From Bdellovibrionales bacterium GWB1_55_8 (lineage in GTDB: Bacteria; Bdellovibrionota; UBA1018), in NCBI GenBank assembly GCA_001769835.1, contig MEPR01000045.1, positions 1 to 51,733 of the forward strand: a stretch of 51,733 bases of DNA, read 5' to 3'. A program made the position numbers and the translations under genes. Under the pieces are notes generated by a model. That model was not told the DNA's origin, made no database searches, and was given only the letters and a program-made list of their open reading frames with translations. Below are positions 1-8,275 of this stretch, piece after piece. Every line of letters begins with the position of its first letter. Position 1 is the first letter of the stretch.

Positions 1-2
1 AA

Positions 3-1289
3 AAGAAGCTCAGGAATGGACAGAACATCCGCTTTGACAGCAATGATCCGGGTATGAACGTGGGGCATGCGTTTGCCGGAGCGCTCTACTATCATGCGGC
101 CCGGACCGGGGGTTTTTCATCGTTCGAGAGCTTCCTTATGGCTTTGGTCAGCTCCACTCTTTGGGAGTACCTCTCCGAGTTCCACGAGAAGGTCAGTATC
201 AACGACCAGATCATCACGCCTGTGGGAGGCGCCGCGATCGGTGAAGCGCTGTTTCAGTTCGGGGATTTCTTCCATAGAGGAGGCAACTCCTTGCCGAACC
301 GGATCCTGACCGGCATTTTCGGAAGCCTGCAGAAATTTGATTACTGGATAGACGGCCAAAAACTTCCGCGCGCCAAAAACCTCGACAAGTACGGTTTTAA
401 CGCCGATGTCATGCATCAGTTTGATGTCTGGGCCGGCGTTGCTCATCTGGAATCAAAAGACACCAGCGCCGGGACAGGCGGAACCCTGGGCTGGGACATG
501 ACCATCATCAAGGCGCCTGGCTATGGTAAAGAGGGCAAGGGAAGAGAGTTTCTGAAGGACACCGTGATGACACAATTCATGGTGAATCTGGTTTCTCAAA
601 AGAGCGGACTTCAGGAATTCGAGTTTCTGATGAAATCCGTTTTTGCGGGCTATTATAAACAGGACATTCGCAAGGATGGAGATGATCAGCTGGACGGCTA
701 CAGCTTTCTGATCGGCCCTGCTTCCGCATTCGGCATGAGGAGCCTGCCCACTCAGGAAGGTGAAAAAGGTGACTGGCAGGCCGTGGTCAACGTTCTCGGC
801 GCCACGGTTGATGTCGTGGCCTACAAAAAAGGTACAAAACTTCGGATGACTATGGACGTGTACGGAGATTTCGCAATGGTGCGATCGCTCGCCTTCGATG
901 ACTATTCGAAGGAGAACTCGGTCGAAGGAATGAAAAACATTCTTGCCCGCGGCGCCAATGGTGGCAATGGCTACTACTACGGTGTGGGTGTGACGACCGC
1001 CGGTTCCGCCACTCTCTCTCGTGGAAATTGGGAGCTCGGCGTCGAAGGAAAGTACCGGGCTTACGACTCGGTAGAAGGGTATGAACGGTACCAGGAAGAG
1101 GTCACGAAGGATTTCGATCACTACGACAGCATCGGCTCTGTCAAGGTGAAGTTCTCTCATCCGTTCTTCGTGAAGAACGCGAAGCTTACCTATTCCGCGG
1201 AGCGCATCAGGCATCGGAGCGAGATGGGTCCGGTCTCCCGGACTCAGCGATATAACGAGATCATGGGACGCCTCGTTTTCACGTTTTAA
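3..1289 (+). CDS. DUF3943-family protein, 5' end cut by window edge
   Basis: The reading frame is open back to the first bases of the window (in frame from position 3). An internal ATG at 54 lies inside the conserved part, which reads on smoothly from upstream residues (FDSNDPGMNVGHAFAGALYY), so the true start is outside the window. The N-terminal half matches the DUF3943 pattern: a Gly-His motif, a hydrophobic segment with a WEY motif, and a segment reading DQIITPVGGAAIGE. The C-terminal half alternates polar and hydrophobic residues and ends in Phe (LVFTF), as expected for an outer-membrane beta strand. Members of this family are predicted envelope proteins of unknown function. The gene ends 3 nt before the convergent hydrolase gene. 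Family recognition is from memory; the function is unknown. Confidence 0.75.
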   Translation, partial: KKLRNGQNIRFDSNDPGMNVGHAFAGALYYHAARTGGFSSFESFLMALVSSTLWEYLSEFHEKVSINDQIITPVGGAAIGEALFQFGDFFHRGGNSLPNRILTGIFGSLQKFDYWIDGQKLPRAKNLDKYGFNADVMHQFDVWAGVAHLESKDTSAGTGGTLGWDMTIIKAPGYGKEGKGREFLKDTVMTQFMVNLVSQKSGLQEFEFLMKSVFAGYYKQDIRKDGDDQLDGYSFLIGPASAFGMRSLPTQEGEKGDWQAVVNVLGATVDVVAYKKGTKLRMTMDVYGDFAMVRSLAFDDYSKENSVEGMKNILARGANGGNGYYYGVGVTTAGSATLSRGNWELGVEGKYRAYDSVEGYERYQEEVTKDFDHYDSIGSVKVKFSHPFFVKNAKLTYSAERIRHRSEMGPVSRTQRYNEIMGRLVFTF

Positions 1290-1292
1290 CGA

Positions 1293-1979
1293 TCAGGCGG
1301 CTTTTTTAGCTTTTTCGCCTCGGATCGCTTTGCTCTTGAGATAACGGTCAAACCACGTGATCGCATGAGCGGAAACCATCTCGATGGTGCCGGGCTCTTC
1401 AAAAAGGTGGGTCGCGCCAGGGACCAGAATCAGTTTGCCCTTTCTCAAATGTACAAGCGCATCGCGATTCATCGTGATCACGGGTTCGTCCTCGCTTCCG
1501 ACGATGAGAAGGGTCGGGGCTGTGACCTGATCGAGCTTGGGTCCGGCCAGGTCAGGTCGACCTCCCCGCGAGACCACGGCTGAAACTTCCTGACCCATTT
1601 CTGCCGCAGCCCATAGTGCGGCTCCGGCACCGGTGCTCGCGCCAAAAAAGCCGAGCGGAAAATTTTCAGCACGAGGTTGGTGCTTGATCCAATGAGCCGC
1701 GATTTGAAGACGATGGGCCAGCAGCGGAATGTCGAAGACTTTTTCGCGATCCGTCGCTTCTTCCTCATCGAGCAGATCGAATAGGAGTGTTGCGAAACCT
1801 GCCTGGTTCAGCTCAGAGGCGACTCTGCGGTTTCGTGGACTGTTTCTGCTGCTGCCGCTTCCGTGCGCGAAAAGAACGATCCCTTTAGCATTGTCGGGCA
1901 CCGCAAACATGCCGCAAAGCTCCGTGCGGCCGTCCATGACGCCGATTTCCTCGATCACCGTGTTGCGTGAAACTTTCAT
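1293..1979 (-). CDS. Alpha/beta hydrolase (dienelactone hydrolase-like)
   Basis: This 228-residue protein begins at an ATG. It has a complete alpha/beta-hydrolase set: an oxyanion-loop motif HGSGSSR at about 39-45, a nucleophile elbow G-A-S-T-G with Ser115, a probable acid Asp164 in GSEDEPV, and His191 in GATHLF. There is no signal peptide, so it is probably cytoplasmic. The length and motif order fit small dienelactone hydrolase/YfhR-like esterases that act on uncharacterised esters. The C-terminus is lysine- and alanine-rich. It is convergent with the DUF3943 gene and appears to be a single gene. The substrate cannot be deduced from the sequence. Confidence 0.85.
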   Translation of the reverse strand: MKVSRNTVIEEIGVMDGRTELCGMFAVPDNAKGIVLFAHGSGSSRNSPRNRRVASELNQAGFATLLFDLLDEEEATDREKVFDIPLLAHRLQIAAHWIKHQPRAENFPLGFFGASTGAGAALWAAAEMGQEVSAVVSRGGRPDLAGPKLDQVTAPTLLIVGSEDEPVITMNRDALVHLRKGKLILVPGATHLFEEPGTIEMVSAHAITWFDRYLKSKAIRGEKAKKAA

Positions 1980-2028
1980 AGGGCTCTGCCTCGCAGTCCG
2001 ACCAGGAATGCGAATGCCGAGCCACGGG

Positions 2029-2490
2029 CTATTTCGACACGCGGCAGGGCGGAATCATTCCAATCAGTTCCTCTAACGCGAAGGTGCAGGAAAACTCGGA
2101 ATAGGACGAAACGACTCCCGAGATGTCGCGATCTTTCATTACCGGGCCGGACTTCTCGAGTTCTTCGTAGCGTTCCATGATTTCAAATCCGCACTTGCAG
2201 CCGACGCGGTTGCTATTGGGGTCGCGTATGATCGCGAAAGGGAGCGAGACGAGGTAAAGTTCGTCGGAGCGAGCCTGATCTGAAGGGTACAAGGTGCTTT
2301 TTCTGATGTGGTACCCGAGCGCGGTCATTTCGCCCTCGAAATTGATCCGATATTCAGCGGCTTTGCGTACCAGCTTCAGATCCATGACAAGACTGCAGCT
2401 GGGGTGAACGATTTCCGATGCGCTCACTGAAGTGATCAGGCCAGTGGAGCAGAGGAGTAGCGAAAGTGACGTAGTGCGAAAGAAACCCAT
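2029..2490 (-). CDS. Small exported protein with conserved-looking cysteines, unknown function
   Basis: The frame extends upstream to 2553, but the ATG at 2490 is preferred because it opens directly into a signal peptide: MGFFRTTS, then a leucine-rich core, then SVSAS before the mature part. The mature protein is about 130 residues and has five cysteines (HPSC, VGCKCGF, FSC, PPC), which suggests disulfides in the periplasm or outside the cell. I recognise no family. It lies between the hydrolase gene (same strand, about 50 bp downstream) and the phosphohexomutase gene (divergent, about 90 bp upstream). The function is unknown. Confidence 0.65.
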   Translation of the reverse strand: MGFFRTTSLSLLLCSTGLITSVSASEIVHPSCSLVMDLKLVRKAAEYRINFEGEMTALGYHIRKSTLYPSDQARSDELYLVSLPFAIIRDPNSNRVGCKCGFEIMERYEELEKSGPVMKDRDISGVVSSYSEFSCTFALEELIGMIPPCRVSK

Positions 2491-2578
2491 GCTAGCGAAA
2501 TAGCCTGAAAAGCGACTGAATGCACGACAAACAAGCAAAACCATTGGACCCATTCCGAGCCCGTGTTAAAAATCCGAT

Positions 2579-4321
2579 ATGATTGATGCCAATTTGAAGC
2601 AGCGTGTTGAAACGTGGATTTCGGGTGATGTGGATGAGCACTCACGAGGTGAATTGCAGGCTGTGCTGAATTCGGGAGACAGCGCTGAACTCACGGATAG
2701 AATGGCGGGTCCGCTTGAGTTCGGCACCGCTGGCTTGCGGGGAATCATCGGCGCCGGCCCTAACCGAATGAACCGAGCCGTGATCATTCGAACCACGGCG
2801 GGACTTGCCGAGTATCTGCTCAAGGTGGGATCACGCGTCGCGGAGCGAGGAGTGGTAGTGGGTTACGACGGCAGGCGAATGGGTCGTGAATTCGCGGAGG
2901 ATACCGCCGCGGTCCTTTGCGCATTCGGGATTCGCGTATGGCTTTTCCCTGACTATGCCTCAACGCCTCAAACCGCCTTTGCGACGACCGAACTTCGAGC
3001 GGCAGCCGGCGTGATGGTCACCGCGAGCCATAATCCTCCCGAGTACAATGGCTATAAGGTTTACTGGGAAAATGGCGCGCAGATCGTCCCGCCGCATGAC
3101 GTGGAAATTGCGCGTACGATCGATTCCGTGGGAATGGCGAAAGAGGTGAATCGCCTCAGTTTGTCCGAAGCTCGTTCTCGGGGCTTGCTTAAGGATATTT
3201 CGGCCGAGCTGACGGAAAAATATCTTTCATTGATGGCGGCGCACAGCGTTCGCAGTGAAGGACGGGAAGGTTTCGAGATTGTTTATACGCCTCTTCATGG
3301 CGTGGGTTATCTGACCGCTCGAGACGCTTTTGCCCGGTATGGTTTTCATGACGTTCATTGTGTTCCGGAACAGGAGCGCCCGGACGGAGAGTTCCCGACC
3401 GTGCGTTTCCCGAATCCGGAAGAGGAAGGAGCGATGGATCTATCGCTCGCGCTTGCTGAAAAAATCGGCGCGAATCTCATACTTGCAAACGATCCTGATG
3501 CTGACCGGCTTGCAGCGGCGGTTCCGGAACCGGGCGGTTCCTATCGGCTTCTGAGCGGAAACCAGATCGGAATCCTGCTTGCCAATTATCTTCTGACGGA
3601 AAGCCCCAATCCGCCTCGTGACCGTCTCGTGATCACGAGCATCGTGTCCTCGCCCATGCTGGGTGTGATGGCCGAGAAGCTTGGCGTTCGTTACGAAGAG
3701 GTTCTGACCGGGTTCAAATGGATCGCGAATCAGGCCATGGATCTCGAGAAGAAAACCGGAACGACGTTCGTCTTCGGTTATGAAGAGGCGCTCGGTTATA
3801 CGGTCGGTACGCTGGTGCGGGATAAGGACGGTGTCGGCGCCGCGGTACTTTTCGCGGAAATGGCGGCGGTCTATCACTCCCGAGGGAGCAGCGTTCTCAA
3901 GGAACTTGAGGGCGTTTACCGCAGTTTCGGGCTTTACCTGAGCAGGCAAAAGAGCGTCACCATGAAAGGACTCGACGGCTCCGCTAAAATCGCATCCATC
4001 ATGAATGCGCTTCGTGCTGATCCGCCCGCGAGCATCGGCGAATTCACGGTGGAAGCCATTCGCGATTACCAGAAGCAGACGCGCCGATCGAAAGATGGGG
4101 GCGTCACCACTCTGGCATTGCCACCCAGCAATGTCCTCAGCTTTGAGATCACTGGCGGAAGCCGTGTGATTGCCCGCCCGAGCGGCACCGAGCCCAAGAT
4201 CAAATTCTATTTTGATTTGCGAGAACAGGTGATCGCGGGTGAATCGATGGCTGCCGCCGAGGCGCGTGCGCAAAAAAGGCTGGACGAGCTTCAGAAAGCT
4301 TTTATCCAACTGGTTTCTTGA
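2579..4321 (+). CDS. Phosphohexomutase (phosphoglucomutase/phosphomannomutase family)
   Basis: This 580-residue enzyme interconverts hexose 1- and 6-phosphates in the cytoplasm. All alpha-D-phosphohexomutase signatures are present. The N-terminal block EFGTAGLRG is at about 48-55. The phosphoserine loop TASHNP carries Ser150. The Mg-binding loop DPDADR has Asp305, Asp307 and Asp309. The sugar-binding loop GYEEALGY is at about 400-407, and the phosphate-binding loop RPSGTEPK is near 533-540. The length of about 580 and the sequence style fit the PGM2-like branch rather than E. coli ManB. The start ATG at 2579 has no strong ribosome-binding site, but the N-terminal sequence aligns with the family from its first residues. 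Tpx follows 18 nt downstream, so the two may be cotranscribed. Confidence 0.93.
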   Translation: MIDANLKQRVETWISGDVDEHSRGELQAVLNSGDSAELTDRMAGPLEFGTAGLRGIIGAGPNRMNRAVIIRTTAGLAEYLLKVGSRVAERGVVVGYDGRRMGREFAEDTAAVLCAFGIRVWLFPDYASTPQTAFATTELRAAAGVMVTASHNPPEYNGYKVYWENGAQIVPPHDVEIARTIDSVGMAKEVNRLSLSEARSRGLLKDISAELTEKYLSLMAAHSVRSEGREGFEIVYTPLHGVGYLTARDAFARYGFHDVHCVPEQERPDGEFPTVRFPNPEEEGAMDLSLALAEKIGANLILANDPDADRLAAAVPEPGGSYRLLSGNQIGILLANYLLTESPNPPRDRLVITSIVSSPMLGVMAEKLGVRYEEVLTGFKWIANQAMDLEKKTGTTFVFGYEEALGYTVGTLVRDKDGVGAAVLFAEMAAVYHSRGSSVLKELEGVYRSFGLYLSRQKSVTMKGLDGSAKIASIMNALRADPPASIGEFTVEAIRDYQKQTRRSKDGGVTTLALPPSNVLSFEITGGSRVIARPSGTEPKIKFYFDLREQVIAGESMAAAEARAQKRLDELQKAFIQLVS

Positions 4322-4339
4322 TTTATCAAAGGAGAACTC

Positions 4340-4846
4340 ATGGCAATCATCACTTTAAAGGGCAATCCGATTCAGACCGTCGGCGATCTTCCAAGACAAG
4401 GAACCCGCGCTCCCGATTTTCAGCTGACGCAGGGGGATCTTTCGGACGTGAACCTTTCAAACTTCACCGGGAAAAGAAAGCTCCTGAATATCGTGCCCAG
4501 CCTCGATACCGGAGTCTGTGCCGCATCGGCAAGACGGTTCAATGTTGAAGCGGCACAGGTGCCGAACGCGGCACTCCTCACCATTTCATGTGACCTTCCG
4601 TTCGCGCAGAAGCGGTTCTGCGAGGCCGCTGGAATCGACGCCGTCATGATGCTGAGTGAACTTCGATCACGAAAATTCGGTGACGATTACGGATTGCGGA
4701 TCACAACGGGACCTCTTGCGGGTCTGCTGAGCAGGGCGGTGATCGTGCTCGACGAAGTAGACCACGTGATTTACTGCGAGCAGGTTCCGGAAATCGCGCA
4801 GGAGCCTGATTACGAGAAGGCCCTCATCGCGCTCAAGGGCGACTGA
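4340..4846 (+). CDS. tpx: Thiol peroxidase Tpx
   Basis: This is a 168-residue 2-Cys peroxiredoxin that reduces hydrogen peroxide and lipid hydroperoxides using thioredoxin. The peroxidatic Cys60 lies in PSLDTGVCAAS and the resolving Cys94 in LPFAQKRFC, at almost the same positions as in E. coli Tpx (61 and 95). The extra Cys84 (TISCDLP) is unusual, as that position is normally Ser or Ala plus Asp. A good ribosome-binding site (aaaggag) precedes the ATG. The 3' end overlaps the convergent YcxB-like gene by 14 nt. Confidence 0.95.
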   Translation: MAIITLKGNPIQTVGDLPRQGTRAPDFQLTQGDLSDVNLSNFTGKRKLLNIVPSLDTGVCAASARRFNVEAAQVPNAALLTISCDLPFAQKRFCEAAGIDAVMMLSELRSRKFGDDYGLRITTGPLAGLLSRAVIVLDEVDHVIYCEQVPEIAQEPDYEKALIALKGD

Positions 4847-5339
4847 TCAGCCGTTCTCCGACGAATTTACGAAAGGTTTCCCTGGCCTCAGCTGAGCTGA
4901 ACGCGCGTTTTGGGACAACCAGGGGCAGATTGGCGCTGAAATAGAACAGAAAAAACTCCGGATTTTCGGAAGTGCGGGAGAGTTCCGTCCAGTCCAACCA
5001 CTCTGTGCCTTCATTGGTCCGGAGTTGGATTCCTTCTTTACCTACTTCGAGCCTGAATTCCCCCTGCAGCGCTGGTTTGCGGTGATAGAGCTTGGCGGGA
5101 AGACGGATGAAGGCATAGGTCATCAGCGCGATGACGGCCAGCCACAGGACCGCGAATAAACGCGAAGCCCAGTTTGCCGGGCCCAGAACCTGGGCCTGGA
5201 GTGCCGCGAGACCGATTGCCATCGTGATGAGCGCGACGTTCTTTAAATTCAGGAGCGTTCGTCGGAGATGAAATCGATGAGCGCGTGAGAATTCATTTTC
5301 GGGTAATGAGTACGCCAGGTCGAAGTCAGGAGTTGCCAT
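4833..5339 (-). CDS. YcxB-like membrane protein
   Basis: This 168-residue protein has two hydrophobic segments (about 33-50 and 57-75), separated by a short polar turn. A C-terminal soluble domain of about 70 residues follows, in which the pattern GIQLRTNEGTEWLDWTELSR and then LVVPKRAF resembles the YcxB-like domain. The role of YcxB proteins is unknown. The start is an ATG at 5339. It is convergent with, and slightly overlaps, tpx, and its 5' end is 35 bp from the end of the phosphoesterase gene on the same strand. Confidence 0.7.
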   Translation of the reverse strand: MATPDFDLAYSLPENEFSRAHRFHLRRTLLNLKNVALITMAIGLAALQAQVLGPANWASRLFAVLWLAVIALMTYAFIRLPAKLYHRKPALQGEFRLEVGKEGIQLRTNEGTEWLDWTELSRTSENPEFFLFYFSANLPLVVPKRAFSSAEARETFRKFVGERLISRP

Positions 5340-5374
5340 GGCGGTAAGCTACACGATCCGGGCTAAAAATGAAA

Positions 5375-5914
5375 TCAGGCGGCCCTCGCCGTGCTACTTC
5401 GGACGTAGGCATCCCACATTTTCACCAGGATCCATTGCGCTTTGCCCCGTTCTTCGCCGGTTCTCACGAGCGCGAAGGCGCCCTTCATCCTTTTTCCCTT
5501 CAGAAATATCTCGATGTGCCCGTCTCTCATGGACTCCGCGAGCGTCTTGGGATGTCTTTTCTTTGCCATGAGATTTCGGTAGGTGCCGCGGTCCCAGATC
5601 GAGACCGTGCCCGCGCCGTATTCACCTTCCGGTATTCGGCCGCTGAATGAGCCATATTCCAGGGGATGGTCCTCCGTTTCGATCGCAAGGCGTTTCACGT
5701 AAGGATCCTGGAGCGGTTCCTTCGGGATAGCCCAGCTCTTCAACACGCCCTCGGCTTCAAGGCGGAAATCATAATGAAGTCTCGAAGCATGATGCTCCTG
5801 GACGACGAAAAACGGTTCTTCCGGGTCTGCTCCTTTTATCGGGCGGCCTATTCTTGAAGCGGGCTCGGGCGTTCGCGAGAAATCGCGTTTACGACGGTAC
5901 TTTTCCAGTGCCAT
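5375..5914 (-). CDS. Stand-alone LigD-type 3'-phosphoesterase domain protein
   Basis: The product (179 residues from the ATG at 5914; a TTG two codons upstream is less likely) is essentially only the phosphoesterase domain normally found at the N-terminus of LigD. The metal and phosphate ligands known from Pseudomonas LigD all appear, offset by one position: His41, His47, Asp49 and Arg51 in QEHHASRLHYDFRLE, then His83 and Tyr87 in EDHPLEYGSF. The conserved GRIPEGEYGAG block follows. Known family activity is removal of 3'-phosphate or 3'-ribonucleotides from DNA ends. No polymerase or ligase domain, and no Ku gene, is present in the window. It is divergent from the ligase-associated exonuclease gene, which suggests a shared DNA end-processing role. 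Confidence 0.9.
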   Translation of the reverse strand: MALEKYRRKRDFSRTPEPASRIGRPIKGADPEEPFFVVQEHHASRLHYDFRLEAEGVLKSWAIPKEPLQDPYVKRLAIETEDHPLEYGSFSGRIPEGEYGAGTVSIWDRGTYRNLMAKKRHPKTLAESMRDGHIEIFLKGKRMKGAFALVRTGEERGKAQWILVKMWDAYVRSSTARAA

Positions 5915-6041
5915 TTTCAAGTTCCATTTTTCAGTCCCCCAATTCTCAATGAGAGTCGCGATTCAAGCGGGATACCATTTCATGGGCTGCTCGTTTCAGC
6001 GGCTGGAAAACAGTCTTGGAGCGTGCGATACTCGCTCTCCA

Positions 6042-7088
6042 ATGCTGGTTCATCTCGGGCCCAAAGGGCTCCACTGTGAAAAAGGCGGCTTTCACGTTGA
6101 TCCTGCGCGCGGCGTGGAGCGGGCGCTGATCACGCACGCGCATAGCGATCACGCACGCGGCGGCAGCAAGGAGTACCTGTGCGCTGCCCCGGGCGCAGGC
6201 CTGCTGGCCGCGAGGCTGGGGTCCCGGGCTCGAATACGCGGGGTTCCCTATGGTGAGCGGATCAGACTCGGAGACGTCATTGTTTCCTTTCACCCGGCGG
6301 GGCATGTTCTCGGATCGGCGCAAATAAGAATGGAATCCGAAGGCGAGGTCTGGGTCGCTACCGGTGATTTCAAGCGTGACCACGATCTGAGTTGTGCGCC
6401 TTTTGAATTGATCCCTTGCGATACTTTCATCACCGAGGCCACGTTCGGGGATCCGTCCTATGAGTGGGATAATCCTGAAGGGGTCTGTCGGTCCATCTTC
6501 GACTGGTGGGAAGAGGTTCGTGCGGATGGAGCAACCGCCGTACTGTTCTGTTACGCGCTTGGGAAAGCGCAGCGCATTCTTGCTGAGCTTACCCGTTTCA
6601 CGAAACGGCCCGTGCTAGTTGCACCAGAGATCGAACGGCTGAATTATTGTTACCGTGAAGAGGGCGTGGCGCTGCTTCCCACTCGGGATGTCGCGTCCTG
6701 CTCAGTCGAGTCATTTCGGGGCGAGCTTCTGGTCACCACACCGCATTTTTTTCAGGATAGATCGGGTTCGGCGCTCGCGGGCCTCGGCAGGATTCAGACC
6801 GCATTTGCATCCGGGTGGGCCAAGACCGGGCGTTTCGGCAGCCGGACGTATCACCGGACATTTGCCTTATCGGATCACGCTGATTGGCCGTCTCTTCTTC
6901 GGACAGTCGAAGAAACCGGTGCGCGAAGCGTTTATGTACTCGGCGATTCGAGTGAAAGACTGAGTCAGACCCTACGGAAGAAAGGTGTTTACGCATCGCG
7001 AATGCTGCCGGACTCCGAGAGGCACCGGGGAAGCAGCTGCGAAATGACCGTGCAGGGCGAATTGTTCGGGAATTTATCGAGGTCCTGA
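6042..7088 (+). CDS. Ligase-associated DNA exonuclease (metallo-beta-lactamase fold, SNM1-like)
   Basis: The frame opens at 5949, but homologues start close to a motif like MLVHLGPKGLHCEKGGFHVD, so the ATG at 6042 is preferred (348 residues). The metallo-beta-lactamase motif reads ITHAHSDHARGG (HxHxDH). It is followed by the metal ligands AGHVLGSAQI and TGDFKRD, and by the beta-CASP-type C-terminal block with FALSDHADW. These identify the exonuclease family usually encoded beside an ATP-dependent DNA ligase and an Lhr-type helicase. Here the only companion is the divergent phosphoesterase gene. The predicted role is nucleolytic processing of DNA ends in the cytoplasm. Confidence 0.88.
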   Translation: MLVHLGPKGLHCEKGGFHVDPARGVERALITHAHSDHARGGSKEYLCAAPGAGLLAARLGSRARIRGVPYGERIRLGDVIVSFHPAGHVLGSAQIRMESEGEVWVATGDFKRDHDLSCAPFELIPCDTFITEATFGDPSYEWDNPEGVCRSIFDWWEEVRADGATAVLFCYALGKAQRILAELTRFTKRPVLVAPEIERLNYCYREEGVALLPTRDVASCSVESFRGELLVTTPHFFQDRSGSALAGLGRIQTAFASGWAKTGRFGSRTYHRTFALSDHADWPSLLRTVEETGARSVYVLGDSSERLSQTLRKKGVYASRMLPDSERHRGSSCEMTVQGELFGNLSRS

Positions 7089-7138
7089 TTCGGACTTCAT
7101 CACGGTTTTCGGCCTTTGCTTTGCAGATCAGGGGGCCT

Positions 7139-8263
7139 ATGCGAAACTGGATCTTGTTTCTCGGCGGAATGGGTGTAGGTGCTCGAACCATGTATTTGCT
7201 GGATCCCGCGCGGGGCAGGAAACGCCGCGCGGTGATGCGCGATCGCGCACGTCGGCGCATGCGAAAAACGACTCGTTATCTTGATCTTTCAAAGCGCGAT
7301 CTTGAACAGAGGGTCATGGGCGCCGTGGCACGTGGTCGCACGCGAATCAGGCCTCAGCAAGTGGATGAAGAGGTTTTGCATGAGCGGATTCGCTCAAAGC
7401 TCGGACGCTATGTTTCTCACCCACATGCGATCCGGATCGAAACCTCCCAACAGGAATACCCGGGACGTGTCACGTTACGCGGTCCTGTGTTGAAGGGCGA
7501 GGCCAGCGCCGCGGTTCGTGCGGTATTTCGCGTTCCCGGCGTAAAGGAAGTGGACGATCGCCTGGTGGTGCATGAAAAGGGCGACATCCCCGCGCTTCAG
7601 GGCGGTGTTCAGCGTCCGGGTGAGCGTCCGGATTTTTTTCAGGAGAGCTGGGCGCCAGCCACCCGGCTTCTGGCGGGGGCAGCGGGAGCCGCTTCCCTGT
7701 TCTTACCTGGGCCGGTGTTCCGGATTTTTGGAATAACCTTTCTTGCGCGCGCAGGGACGAACCGCCCTGTTCACGAGCTTTTGGGGTTTGGCCCGAGAAA
7801 GCCCTTGAAAATACATAAAACAATGAACGTCGCCGTTCCGGTCGAGCAGGTTTTCACGTTCTGGTCGGACTTCCGGAATTTCCCGCGTTTCATGACGGAT
7901 GTTTACGAAGTGCGTGTTAGCGACGATGGTTTGCGCTCGTACTGGAAAGTGGCGGGCCCGGCAGGCGCACCGCTGAGTTTTCAATCATACATCACCGATT
8001 ATGAATCCAACCGGCTGTTGGCCTGGCGTTCCGCGTCGGGATCGGTCATCCCGAATTCGGGGCGCGTTCGATTCTCGGGCACTCCCGAGGGGACCTGTGT
8101 GGATCTCGAACTCTCGTATCTCCCGCCGGGCGGCGTGCTTGCGGAAACCGCTGCACGTCTTTTCGGAACGGATCCCAAGAGTCGTCTCGATGAGTCGCTG
8201 GCGCAGTTGAAAACACTGCTGGAAAGAGGTCCTTCGGACCGTCAGCTGCGGCGTTTGCGCTGA
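7139..8263 (+). CDS. BON-domain and SRPBCC (cyclase/dehydrase-like) fusion protein
   Basis: The start ATG at 7139 follows an agggggc ribosome-binding site; a TTG at 7121 also opens the frame but is less likely. The 374-residue protein begins with a short hydrophobic stretch and a very Arg/Lys-rich segment (about 24-45). A BON domain follows (about 79-146; note VTLRGPVLKGEA and VPGVKEVDDRL). Next comes a hydrophobic segment (about 178-203, possibly membrane-embedded) and a C-terminal SRPBCC domain (about 226-362; VEQVFTFWSDFRNFPRFM). BON domains bind membranes or other macromolecules, and SRPBCC domains bind hydrophobic ligands. The combination recalls YgaU/OsmY-like stress proteins joined to a polyketide-cyclase-like fold. 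The kinase gene follows 12 nt downstream. The exact function is unknown. Confidence 0.8.
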   Translation: MRNWILFLGGMGVGARTMYLLDPARGRKRRAVMRDRARRRMRKTTRYLDLSKRDLEQRVMGAVARGRTRIRPQQVDEEVLHERIRSKLGRYVSHPHAIRIETSQQEYPGRVTLRGPVLKGEASAAVRAVFRVPGVKEVDDRLVVHEKGDIPALQGGVQRPGERPDFFQESWAPATRLLAGAAGAASLFLPGPVFRIFGITFLARAGTNRPVHELLGFGPRKPLKIHKTMNVAVPVEQVFTFWSDFRNFPRFMTDVYEVRVSDDGLRSYWKVAGPAGAPLSFQSYITDYESNRLLAWRSASGSVIPNSGRVRFSGTPEGTCVDLELSYLPPGGVLAETAARLFGTDPKSRLDESLAQLKTLLERGPSDRQLRRLR

Positions 8264-8275
8264 GGAGAAAATCTG

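Noticed and set aside
453-1214. Open frame of 253 codons on the minus strand, antisense to the DUF3943 gene
   Set aside because: It is a shadow of the plus-strand gene: no family resemblance, odd His/Val-rich composition and no ribosome-binding site.
3440-4309. Open frame of 289 codons antisense to the phosphohexomutase gene
   Set aside because: The plus strand encodes a certain enzyme through this region, and the antisense product has random-looking composition.
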